Source of the DNA: Mariannaea sp. PMI_226
Taxonomy: Eukaryota > Ascomycota > Sordariomycetes > Hypocreales > Nectriaceae
Reading direction: 5' to 3'
NCBI GenBank assembly: GCA_024336345.1
Contig: JANFOG010000001.1
Coordinates: forward strand, 2,046,001 to 2,110,000
DNA: 64,000 nucleotides
The translations under genes were made by a program, and so were the position numbers. This document shows, piece after piece, positions 45,567 through 55,417 of the stretch. The notes under the pieces were generated by a model. It was not told the DNA's origin, searched no databases, and saw only the letters and a program-made list of their open reading frames with translations. The first letter of the stretch is position 1. Each line of letters begins with the position of its first letter.

Positions 45567-47664
45567 ATGGTCTTCTCAAAGAAGAAGGCAGCTCAGGCTG
45601 TCGCTGAGAGAGCCGAGACGAGTAGCCTTCGACAAACGTCTTTCCAATGGCCCGAGATACCAGCAAGGAGTAAAAAGGGCCTCAGGGCACCAGATATTAT
45701 GCTGAACATCCTCTCCATATTATTGGGCCTTCTCCTGGTCGTCTACATCATCTTGCTGATTGCGTGCAACGGCAAGGAGACCGATAAAATACCGAGCATG
45801 GTCAGATTCCTTCGCGAATTTTCCAGTTTGGTAAGTTTTATCCATCTCTCGCTGCTGGGCCCTCAATCGCAATTCTAATGCTCAAGCAATGTAGAGTCCG
45901 ACAGCAATGCCTATCGTATTCGCATTCATCGTCGGCCGTGCTATCAAAACTGTTGCCCATTGGAGACTACAACAGGGCGAGCGCATTGGCAGACTCGATC
46001 TACTGTATGGGTCTACCACTGTCGTTGGCACGATATCAACCATGATTGACATGGGAGAATTCGGCCTCGTCGCGCTGATGCTGGTCATAGTATGGGTTTT
46101 CTCCCCACTTGGGGCTCAGTCTGCCCTTCGGGTTCTATCAATCCGCCCAGGATATGACACCACGTTCAACAGTGTGCCTTATTTCAACACCAGTACACAT
46201 TTTCCCGGGGCATTGATGACCGGGGATATTGGAGGATATGTCTCTCCTCCTATTTCCCTGTTCCTATCTTCTCTCGGTGCACCCAACAGCACCAAGCAAT
46301 CCAGCCTCGACACCTGGGGAAACGTCAAAATTCCAATACTAGAGATGATACCGGCATATAAAGGGAACAAATCGGCTGATTGGATTTCCCTCGGAAAAAA
46401 CGATAGTCGACCAGACTTGACATACTCGAGTCTGATCGGCATCCCCATTGCCGCCATCCCTCAGAACCAAAATTCGACATTCACCATTGAGACATCCTAC
46501 CTGAACCTACACTGCGATGACTTGGAGCAGGTCAAAACGGGGGACATGATAGAGAAGGGTAAAGAAATGGAAAAGGCCAGTCCGGCCAACTGCGAAGGAG
46601 GGGATTGGCAGTGGAACTGCTGCATGAATATGACCTGGGGAAAGTTGTCAACAGTTCCATATCCCCAAGGACGAACGAATTCTACGCCACTCCGTTGCGA
46701 GGAATCGAATCCGAAATATGCCCGCCAAATGGCCTACCTCAATTGGGATAATGAGGGTGGATCGTACACCAAATGCTCGATGAGCACTACTTACGTTGAG
46801 CTCAGTGTTGAGTGTGTGGGTTGGAATTGTATATCAACCCACATTCGGCCGTCTAGGCTCAAATCCAATCCGGGCCCAAACCATACTATTTTCGACGGCA
46901 GCTGCAACGATCAGACTCAGTACACTTTTTCTTGGTTTGCAAATGTGCTGAATAAACTTACCCAAATACAAACGGGTACTGGCTCTCCGACTGTATCGCT
47001 GCTCCAGACGTATCTTGTGGATCCAGATCATGCACTCAACACCACAGCCCTCTATTCTCAACCGGCAGTGAACACTCTCAGCAAGTCAGTATTCTCCCTT
47101 CGACTAGGCCAGATCATCAACACTTTCTGGCTCGCCTCGGCAGCAACCGAGCCAGTGTTTCTCGGACACCCACCAGACTACGACAGCTTATCGCTGCGCA
47201 CAACGGGAGGGGAGTCCATTATCAAGGTTTCAAATACTAATGCAACATTTACCACTTCCGTGACAAGGGTTCGCTGTGACTTTGGATGGCTCGTCCCGTT
47301 GGCCCTGTCTACTGTCATTATGTTAGCTGCGGCGGTCTTGACCATGGCAGTGGATATGGAGATTCAGGTGCCCAAGATGTTGATGAACATGACTACATTA
47401 ACAAGAGCAGATCCGAAGACTTTTAGTCTGCCACCTGGTGGTGGAGGGCTTCGAGATGAAGTTAGAGGAAAACTTATTCGAGATTTGAGGGTGCGATTCG
47501 GAATCATGAAGGGCAATGACATTAACGACTATATGACAGGTATTTGTTTGGAAGACGGAGGTAATGTCTATATGGCTGGACAACGACCAATGATACTGCA
47601 AACCGATGAGGAAGTGGTTCCAAATTCCACGAGGTCTTCCCGATCCCCTAGCCCTGGCAATTAG
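45567..47664 (+). CDS. Multi-pass membrane glycoprotein of unknown function
   Basis: Two exons: 45567-45830 and 45895-47664. The 64-bp intron has GTAAGT and TGTAG ends. Product 677 aa. Hydrophobic segments: about 44-67 (MLNILSILLGLLLVVYIILL), a weaker one near 92-104, about 143-162 (FGLVALMLVIVWVFSPLGAQ) and about 552-575 (LVPLALSTVIMLAAAVLTMA). Between the third and the last lies a ~390-residue region rich in Cys and in N-glycosylation sequons (for example NSTF, NMTW, NATF), so it is probably extracellular or lumenal. The C-terminus is cytosolic by that model. I do not recognise a named family; proteins of this layout are common, variable and uncharacterised in Pezizomycotina. The start is the first ATG; a GTG six codons upstream is ignored. 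Confidence 0.75.
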
Positions 47665-48419
47665 GAGAGCATGGTTTTTATAGGGGATCATCTGCGAGAT
47701 ATCGAAGGCGAAAATAGGAGTAATGGAAATGCTCCAAGGTTTCATTCATATTATTCAACCAATAGAGTGTCTTAAAATGAGAAAATGTGGTAGCTCGCTC
47801 AGGAGGGACCGCATTTCACCTACCAGCCATGTGAATGATCATCGACCAAAACGAAAGATGCGTGCTATATGTAACCCCGTCGACTATAATATAATTTTGG
47901 TTCTATGCTGACTTGTCACTTCGATGCCGTTTGTAAAGATATGTGCGGACTCAGAATCAGGCATAAGGAGCCTGATGGTGCAGTTGAGTCCAAGCTAGGT
48001 CGAGAACGTGACAGTCGTAAGCAGTCAGCTACTCTACAGGATTTATGGAAATATGAGGTTACAGTTTTCAAAAGTATCTATTCTTTCTGGAGTAACCAAT
48101 CCTCTGCAACCAAGGGGCTAGTAGAGTCTAAACTTGCAGTATTCGTCTTGCCCAGGCTAGAATCACGTATTCAAAAGCCTCTCTACAGGTCAAATCACAG
48201 GCGGAATTTTCTCTTTCAAGGTCAATCATTCAAACCGTCCGGTTATAAGCTCTTGGTTATCATAATTCGTTTCCTAGTTGTACCCTTACAGTATTCGCTA
48301 CAATTCAAAGAGGGATATCCGTTAGTTTTTGGAATGGTTCCAGCCTCCAAACTTATTTAAAATAGTATCATGTCTCCGAGCCTTCCGCTCTACATGCTCC
48401 AAAAGATCTGGCCTAATGA
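47665..48419. other. Spacer between convergent genes
   Basis: 755 bp holding two 3' flanks. Somewhat AT-rich, with a 151-codon plus-strand frame at 47905-48360 that has no ATG-linked domain and no match I can recognise. Not called as a gene. Confidence 0.45.
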
Positions 48420-49919
48420 TTAATATGCAGGCCTCAACTTTCTGGGTCTCCCAGATCTTGCTCTGGTCCTTGGTCTCGTGTCCCGCGCCGAGTCCCTGAT
48501 CCTGATTATCCGCGGATGAGGCGGCGCCATGGGAGGCATCACCATTCCTGGTGGGTTCGGTACTACTATCGGAGCGGGAGGTGGCATGCCGGGCAACATG
48601 TTGGGAACAATGGGGATATCGATTGTACCTCGTGGAGGGCGAGGAGGCCACATGGTCATGTTGACGTAGGAGCCGGGTTGGATAAGATCGTCCCAGAACT
48701 CTGGTAGGATGATCATGGCGCGCATATGAGTCGAAGGCGTGTCAGGAACCATGGGCTGCAAGGGAGGTGGTGGTACCTCTGGAGTGTTTCTGTTGCTGCT
48801 GTTGTTCTCATGGGGATGTGAGGAGTTGTTGTGATTGCTATTACTTCCACTCGCATTGTGGTTACTGTCGTTTAAGTTGTTGGCGGGTACCTCATTACTG
48901 CTGCGACTGAAACTGTTGCTGGACCCGTGCTTGCTGGAACTTTTGCGCTTTGGAGGCTCGACAGACGACGGCAGAGAAACGTGAAGATGATAGCGGCCAC
49001 TAGCTACGGGGTTGGGCGGCGGATTGTCCATAAAATCAAGACCCTGAAATTGAGCATCAATCGTCATCTTCATTCCCTATAAATTAGCGGATTAGCAAGA
49101 AGCGGACTCGTGTGGACATATTCAGCTATTCTTGCCTCCCAGGTTTTTGCTCTCTTCCAGGGGATCAGTAACGTCCTCCCCAAGGCATCCTTGAATCGGA
49201 TTGGAAGCTTCTGAGCCCCCCGTTCGGGATCGAGTTCCCATGGGATAGGTTGGCCATGAGCTAAGCCGGCCGTGGAGATGGGCTCGATGGTCACGTTGCG
49301 GCGGGGTGGAGGCGGCGATGCCTGGGATGATGAGCCAGCCTCCATGTCAAGAAGGTCTTCAGCAAACGCGTTCCTCTGGGGCTGCTTTCCCTTGCTAGCC
49401 CTTGAGCAACATGGCATATCATCCGTCAGGTGAGTCGGGGCGATATCCGGGGTATCTAGAGCAGGGTGCGGCGCTTCGGGTAGACTAGCATCTGTAACCA
49501 CGGAGTCTTTCAAGAAGTGTGTTTTATGAGGATGCTTTCCTCTCATAAGTTTTAGGGCGGCTAAGAAGCCATCTGGGCTAGATTCGGCGAGTGAGTGTAG
49601 TAACGCCTCTTTCTCCAGGCTTGATAGGGATTGAGGCAGTGAAACAATGCTTGCGTTTTGCTTGATGTAGATCAGTCAGCCCACAGTTGTCAGAATCGCC
49701 GGGGAGCGCATCTCAACTGACATGGTCTTTGTTTTCATCCGAACTTACAACAACTTCATCTAGAGACTGAAGCTTGAGGCTTGGTTGAGGCCTTGTTGGG
49801 ATGTCGCTTGGCTCCGTGTCGAGGTCGGTTATGGCAACTGCCAGGCTTCGTAGATCCACTTCTGTCGCAAGGACGGCTTCGCATTCAGCAATAGTGTCGG
49901 TTCCCTCTTGCGGGTTCAT
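48420..49919 (-). CDS. Fungal ubiquitin-like-domain protein with split domain
   Basis: Three exons proposed: 49919-49722, 49660-49136 and 49076-48420. Product 459 aa. The first intron (61 bp) has a GTCAGT donor and AAG acceptor; the second (59 bp) appears to be GC-AG. The N-terminal ~200 residues are acidic and disordered. The domain begins with LPIRFKDALGRTLLIPWKRA, runs through KTWE|GMKMTIDAQF across the second splice, and ends with IILPEFWDDLIQPGSYVNMTMWPP. This pattern (P-I-x-F-K-D-A-x-G-R ... KTW-x-GM ... ILP-x-x-WD-x-x-I-x-PG-x-x-V-x-M-x-MWP) is the ubiquitin-like domain of many fungal proteins of unknown role. Between its halves sits a ~90-residue Ser/Asn/His/Pro-rich insert. The Pro/Met/Arg-rich C-terminal tail is low-complexity. 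The first exon is less certain than the other two. Confidence 0.68.
49077..49135 (-). other. Probable GC-AG intron
   Basis: On the coding strand the exon ends GGGAG, followed by GCAAGA rather than GT. The 59-bp intron ends with GCTAATTTATAG. Removing it joins KTWE to GMKMTID, which restores the conserved domain core. Keeping it adds a stop 20 codons later and breaks the domain. AG|GCAAG is the accepted context for GC donors. Confidence 0.65.
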
Positions 49920-50230
49920 GACGACTTGGTAGGACGATGCGATGCAGTTGTCAGTTCACTGGCGAGGCTGAAGACGCCTGATCTGCTAGATGGACTCGGA
50001 TATGTGTGATTGCGCAATGAGAAGGAATCACCCGTGGACAGATGTTGCGCCGGCCAAGACTGCAGCCGCAGGAAGCACAGAGTCGTCCAAGGCACAGGGC
50101 GCAGTTGTTGATTGGTGCATGGAGTCGCCCTGCACATCATTGAGTTGATTGGGCTGAGCAGTTGGGGGTTGCATCTCAGCTTCTTAGCTGCAGCACTGGG
50201 CGAATGTAATGTATCTCCAAGGGACGTCAT
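49916..50230 (-). promoter_or_regulatory. 104-codon upstream ORF whose stop overlaps the next ATG
   Basis: An ATG-initiated frame from 50230 ends in TGA at 49918-49916, which overlaps the ATG at 49919-49917 in an ATGA arrangement. The peptide is Ser/Thr/Pro-rich without a domain, so it is more likely 5' leader than a gene. If translated, the overlap would allow termination-reinitiation onto the ubiquitin-like protein. The leader could instead contain an unrecognised intron. Confidence 0.35.
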
Positions 50231-52301
50231 GCGAGAAGGCTAAAGATGGCGCCGGTTGGGTAGAGAAGTAGGTACATACTTTAGAGGGGGAAGATGTATA
50301 TAGTGGATGTATTCGGGTTATTGATGGAATAGGTGCGAGATAACTTTGAGGATGGAAAGATTCTGGAGAAGAGAAGATTCTCATGATAATAATAAAGGGA
50401 AGTCGAGGATAAGTATCCATGTGTATACACACACCTTTATCTGACTTGACCGGGCCGCGCTGAGCATCCGGAGCGATAGCAATACATTGGGTATTATCTT
50501 TGGTAGATTAATTCTCAGATTTAATGCTTACATACTGTACGTAAGATACTTGCCTGCCTGCCTGCCTGCCTGCCTATGGCGAGTAGTATTGGCGAGTATG
50601 GTGAGGGAGAGAGTACCATCAAACATGGCCCTATAAACTTCCCACTGTCATCAACTCAGTAGTTGAACATGAGAAATTACGACTTAGGTACCCCTCTTTT
50701 TTCCTCCTCGAGATCATCACGGAGAACTATGAACAGTGAGTAATTGCATATCCTGTAGTCACGGCCGTCACCTAAATATTGCACCAACATCAGATGGGAA
50801 GTGTATTTGTCGCAACGGCAAATGAGGGCGAGTGGGCTGAGCGGGAGACGGGATTGAAACCGCCCAAGCTTCCCCAAGTCCGAATGAGGTAGCCCCCACC
50901 ATCGAGCTCTACAGACACTAAAACATGTAGCCCCTCATGATCAAGATCCTTCGTTCACCTTGCTCTTCTAATTGACTGCGCCACCATTGTCTAACAGCTC
51001 AGCTCTCCAGCAAAGGAGACTAGGTAGCTTATGTATAAAAAGTTTTCGGGTCTGTACTGCACCCAACATGAAACGCATCGAGACAATGTACGATACTTCT
51101 TCCGCGCATGCCTACTATGTAGGTGCTTGCGTGCATCCGTCATTCATCGGATGATTCGACTAATACAACGCGCCGATGCCCTGGCAAAACCAGGCCAACG
51201 CTCTCACTCTCCGTCGCTGGTTGCGGGTATTCTCGTGCCGATTACAAAAATAGCTCTCTGGTAGAGACTACTCTGTACAGAGGACAGGCTACGCTACACT
51301 GCTCCGTATCTTCAGCCTGTAATCTTTCGAGACGCCCGAGGTCTAGACTCCCTTGTCTCCCCCACTCGCCCTGAAAGGCAAGCTGCCTTTGCTTACCTAC
51401 CTATAGGTACATCCGGTCGCTGTGCTGCTGTAGGTACCTTTCCACCATCGCCAATCCAAAGAACTCCTCTTCCCACGGGTCTCACTCCCTCATTCAGCCC
51501 AGTGCTGTAACCAGGGCTGCTAGCCCCTTTTTGATTCACTGGGTGGTTAGCCAACTACCTAGGTACCCTGGGTACAGTAGTGTATTGATAGCGACTGTTG
51601 TATTGGGTTGGGTATTCTTGACCAACACCACCAGCCAATTCCTTACGTCGCTGGTTAAGGTACTGTGCTAGATAGAAATCAAGTATCCCATAAAGACAAG
51701 TACCTACCTAGTTGTCTTCCCTGTCCTACCAAGAAACCTCCGAGTTTCCTTGATTCTACATCAGGTCTCTTACTAGACACCTTGCTATTTACCGGCATCA
51801 TCTGTGCCGGTAATGATTGCTATACGCGGTACGCCCCAGTATAGGCGTCTTAGGTGCTCCAAGCAACCCTGTCAGGCCGTCTAAAATCCTCCGTCCCATC
51901 TCCAGAGGTACCTACGCCCCCAGGTACTGTACGTCATCTTCACCACACCCTCATCGCACGTCACCTCTCACTCATCAGTCTCACCCCGTCCATTCTCCAG
52001 CCCTCCCTCCACTCGTATTCCCCGCTGACATCTTGCAGTCTCACGGCGCTGCACACTTCATCTGCAGGAGTTCCGCCATTTTTCTTCTGCATCCATTCAC
52101 CCTCTTTTCCTTTCCTCTCTCTCAAACACACCTCGCATCCAAGTTTGACCCAGGTTCATTGAATCCAAAAAGTCACCAATCCAGTCTTCCACTGCGGCCT
52201 CTCCCGGCCCCTCCCCCCACCTAAAGCTCCCCTCCAAGCTTGTACTTTGAGCTTATCTTCAGACTTCCATTCGAGATTCACTGTCATTCATCACTGTCAT
52301 C
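50231..52301. other. 2.1-kb divergent spacer
   Basis: Upstream region of the ubiquitin-like gene (left) and the kelch gene (right). Contains the TGCC microsatellite listed next, several TACCTAGGTA/GGTACCT motifs (51399-51420, 51556-51575), and a long C/T-rich leader (51940-52250) before the kelch ATG. No gene seen. Confidence 0.5.
50551..50574 (+). repeat. (TGCC)6 microsatellite
   Basis: Six perfect TGCC units in the divergent spacer. Confidence 0.9.
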
Positions 52302-53879
52302 ATGGAGTCCTTCTCATTGCTCAAGCGTCGCACCACCGACCTTTTTCACAATGTACAACAAAATCTCCCGGCAATGCCCTCCCGCCCTGCCGCGCGCAAA
52401 GACACCATCAGCGGCACCTGGGAGCCTGTCGACGTTGACCTTCCGCGCTCCTCCCACACTCTCGACATTATCTCTGGAAATGCCTATGTCTTTGGTGGCG
52501 AGGTCAACCCCCAAAAACCCGTTGGCAATGACATGCATGTCATCACCCTTCCTTGGAGCAGTGCTGGTGCCGACTACTACAAGATCAAGGCTGTAGCCGC
52601 TAAGCAGGATGAAGTACAACCCGTGGAATTCGAGTCTTCCGATAAACCGCTCGACGATGTTCCTCTTGCTTCGCCTGAGGAGAAGGCCGAGTCAAAGGGC
52701 AAGGAGCCCGCTAGCCCTGAGTCTCTTCTAGACGATGTCCCGGCTCCCCGAGTCGGCCATGCTACGGCAGTTGTTGGCAGTCGCATTTTCATGTTTGGCG
52801 GTCGCGGGGGCCCAGATATGCAGCCTCTCGAAGAAGGTGGCCGTGTCTGGGTCTTTGACACCCGCGACCATGCTTGGTCGTATCTCGACCCTGCTCCTGC
52901 CATCAAGGGCGGTGCCATCGTCCCTCATCCTGCAGCCAGAACCTATCACTGCGCCACAGCCACCGATCGGCCTCGAGACTTTGCCCAACCTCGACCAAAG
53001 CAGCCTGAGACCTGGCAGCAATGGGCCTTGGGCGACACCTCCAAAACCGGCATCCCTCAGGCCCCTATTGTCGGCAACGTAGCTGAGGAAGCAGTAGACG
53101 AGGAGACAGACGGCTATGGCACCTTCTTTATTCATGCCGGATTGCTCTCCAGCGGAGAGCCAGCCAATGATATCTGGGCTTTCAACATTCGCGATCGCAC
53201 CTGGAGCGAGCTTCCCACTGCTCCAGGACCTGCGCGAGGTGGTGCGGCCATTTGCATCAACAAGACCCGTCTTTTCCGCTTCGGTGGCTATGACGGCAAG
53301 GAGGAGATTGGTGGGCAATTGGACTTTATCCATCTTGAGGTGGAGACTTTTGATGATCAAGGCACAAAGGGCGAGGTTGCTATCCGTGCCAGAGGTGGTT
53401 GGCAAACCATCCTCGCCGAGAACACTGAGTCCTCGCCCACTGAGATCCACGCTGAACCTGAGCAGGAGTGGCCTGGCCCCCGCAGTGTCGCTTCCCTTGA
53501 GGCCCTCACCCTCGGTGGCGGCCGTGAGTATCTTGTACTGACCATGGGCGAGCGCCTGCCCGGCTCAGATAGCCCGGCCTCTGGCAAATACTACGACGAT
53601 GTGTGGATGTTCCAAATTCCTCCACTGGGTATGACTGTTGGCAGCGTCACCTCAGCCGTCTGGCAAGCTGTCGGCCGTAAAACAGGCGAGGGCAAGTGGA
53701 CAAAGGTCGACCTGGCCCCTTACGACGATGACAATTCGGACGAGATGCCGGAACCAAGAGGTTGGCACGCCAGTGCTGTCATGGGTGACTTGGAGGAAAA
53801 CGCCATCTTGGTCTGGGGTGGTATTGGCGAGAACAACCAGAGGCTAGGCGATGGTTGGATCCTCAGACTGGGATCCTAA
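52302..53879 (+). CDS. Kelch-repeat beta-propeller protein
   Basis: Single-exon gene of 525 aa. Kelch-type blades are marked by hydrophobic-GG pairs at about residues 65 (AYVFGGEVNP), 167 (RIFMFGGRGGPD), 328 (LFRFGGYDGKEE) and 508 (AILVWGGIGEN). Each is followed by a Trp- or Tyr-containing strand such as GRVWVFDTRDHAWSYLDP and DIWAFNIRDRTWSELPTAPG. HA(T/S)AV elements precede blades. A ~45-residue charged insert (about 110-145) separates the first two blades. No signal peptide, F-box, BTB or other fused domain is visible, so it is probably a cytosolic protein-interaction scaffold; the partner is unknown. Long pyrimidine-rich leader. Convergent with the complex I gene downstream. Confidence 0.85.
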   Translation: MESFSLLKRRTTDLFHNVQQNLPAMPSRPAARKDTISGTWEPVDVDLPRSSHTLDIISGNAYVFGGEVNPQKPVGNDMHVITLPWSSAGADYYKIKAVAAKQDEVQPVEFESSDKPLDDVPLASPEEKAESKGKEPASPESLLDDVPAPRVGHATAVVGSRIFMFGGRGGPDMQPLEEGGRVWVFDTRDHAWSYLDPAPAIKGGAIVPHPAARTYHCATATDRPRDFAQPRPKQPETWQQWALGDTSKTGIPQAPIVGNVAEEAVDEETDGYGTFFIHAGLLSSGEPANDIWAFNIRDRTWSELPTAPGPARGGAAICINKTRLFRFGGYDGKEEIGGQLDFIHLEVETFDDQGTKGEVAIRARGGWQTILAENTESSPTEIHAEPEQEWPGPRSVASLEALTLGGGREYLVLTMGERLPGSDSPASGKYYDDVWMFQIPPLGMTVGSVTSAVWQAVGRKTGEGKWTKVDLAPYDDDNSDEMPEPRGWHASAVMGDLEENAILVWGGIGENNQRLGDGWILRLGS

Positions 53880-54261
53880 GACGAGAGGATAACGACATGT
53901 GTGTGACGACGTTTCTGGATTTAAAAAAAAATACGCAAAGTGTTGAACAATTACAAGTCTGGATTATTTTCGGAGGAGGAATGAAAGGCTTTCATAAGAT
54001 CATATAGCACCAACGAACAAAAATCAGCGTGACGGACAGGTAGTGGTCTTTTTTTTTTTTTTTTGGATGAATCTACGTTTTCTATACCATTTGGTAGTAC
54101 TCAACGCAGTAGTATGTACAGTCCTCGGCCCTGCCCATGGCCTTTTCCCTCGCTTCCATCACGACCCAAGACAGATGGGTAATAAAGCGTTAAACAAAAT
54201 AAAGAAAATCTTTGGTCGTTTCCCCCCCTCCTTAGCGAATAATTTCAAACATTTGATTGTT
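53880..54261. other. Spacer between convergent kelch and NUO-24 genes
   Basis: 382 bp holding both 3' flanks, with a 16-T run at 54049-54064. No gene seen. Confidence 0.5.
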
Positions 54262-55417
54262 CTACAAGTCGGCACGCGTCTTCTCAATGCCCCAAGGCTC
54301 ATCCAACAAGTTGGTCTGGCCTGCACTGTTCTCGCAGGTGTCTCTGCCAGTGAGAGGGCCGGGCTTGGGGACCTTGACGGAGGATGGGTCGGTGGCGGTG
54401 GCGCTCTCCTTGAGAGCCTTGAGGAGGTCGACGACAGTCTCGGGGGTGAGATCCTCATAGTAGTCGTCGTTGATCTGGATCATGGGGGCGTTCACGCAGG
54501 CGCCGAGACACTCAACCTCGAGGATGGTGAAGAGGCCGTCCTTGGTGGTCTCGCCCTGCTTGATGCCAAGGTGGTCCTTGATGGCTTTGACGATGACGTC
54601 GGAGCCGCAGCCGCCAAGTTGGCAAGGGGTCTATTCGGTTTCCATTGTCAGCCTATCTTTCCATGCCAAGTTGTTTGCGCTTCGGGAGGGCGGTCGTGGT
54701 GGTGGTAGTTGTGAGGGCTCATATCCGCCTAATCCCGGGCACATCCGAGACCACCTCCAAGCTCATAGCGAGCAATTGCCATTCAACCACGTTATCTCCT
54801 CATGTGGGCGACAAAAATCCAAATATCATAAAGGGAATACACATACCGTTGTGCAGATCTGGACGAAGAACTTGCCGACGGGGGTTCGGTTGTACATGGT
54901 GTAAAAGGACGCAACTTCGTAGACACGCATGGGGGGCATCTCAAGCAGGCGGGCGACCTCGTTCATGACGCTGATGCTGGTGAATCCGTGCTGGCGCTGG
55001 CCGAGATCAAGAAGAGGCATGACGGCAGCCTTCTTGTACTGGGGGGGGTATCGCTTGAGGATCTCGGCAATGACCTTCTCATTCTCGGCGTTGAACTTGA
55101 AGGGAATGTCGGGGTTGTTGTCGGCCGTGTTGCGGTGCTTTTGGGAGGCAATGATCAGTTATCCAAACTACCAGAAAAAGATGATTTTCGGCCAGCAACG
55201 TGCATCCCGAGACGTGGCAGCCGCAATTGAGGTGTCAATGGCCCCCAGGTGGGGGAGGTTGCTGGCCGAGGAGACAAAAAGTGTGGTCGCTTACCACCAT
55301 GAGAACATCGCTCGGACGGCGGGCTGTGAGAGAAAAGGCTCGGGACTGAGGACGGGCGGCTCGCACAGCGGACCGGACGGCGGACCGCACGAGGAAAGGG
55401 GTGATTCTGCTCGCCAT
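54262..55417 (-). CDS. nuo-24: NADH:ubiquinone oxidoreductase 24 kDa subunit (complex I)
   Basis: Three exons: 55417-55295, 55137-54847 and 54630-54262. Introns of 157 bp (GTAAGC..AAAAG) and 216 bp (GTATGT..AATAG). Product 260 aa. Peripheral-arm subunit of mitochondrial complex I (NDUFV2/NuoE family), which carries the [2Fe-2S] cluster N1a next to the FMN subunit. Seen: an Arg/Ala-rich presequence (1-~34), then [35 protein letters not shown] and [20 protein letters not shown]. The four cluster ligands are C136 and C141 (CTTTPC, spanning the second splice), C179 and C183 (CLGAC). All ligands are present and the length is normal, so the gene looks intact and functional. Confidence 0.95.

Noticed and set aside
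50820..50930. GGGATTGAAACC on the plus strand, reminiscent of a minus-strand tRNA B box
   Set aside because: The reversed box reads GGTTTCAATCC, with an extra T instead of the required C, and the putative T-stem does not pair.
52728..53450. 240-codon minus-strand frame inside the kelch gene
   Set aside because: Fully antisense to a clear kelch-repeat frame. It reflects the codon bias of the real gene and has no domain of its own.
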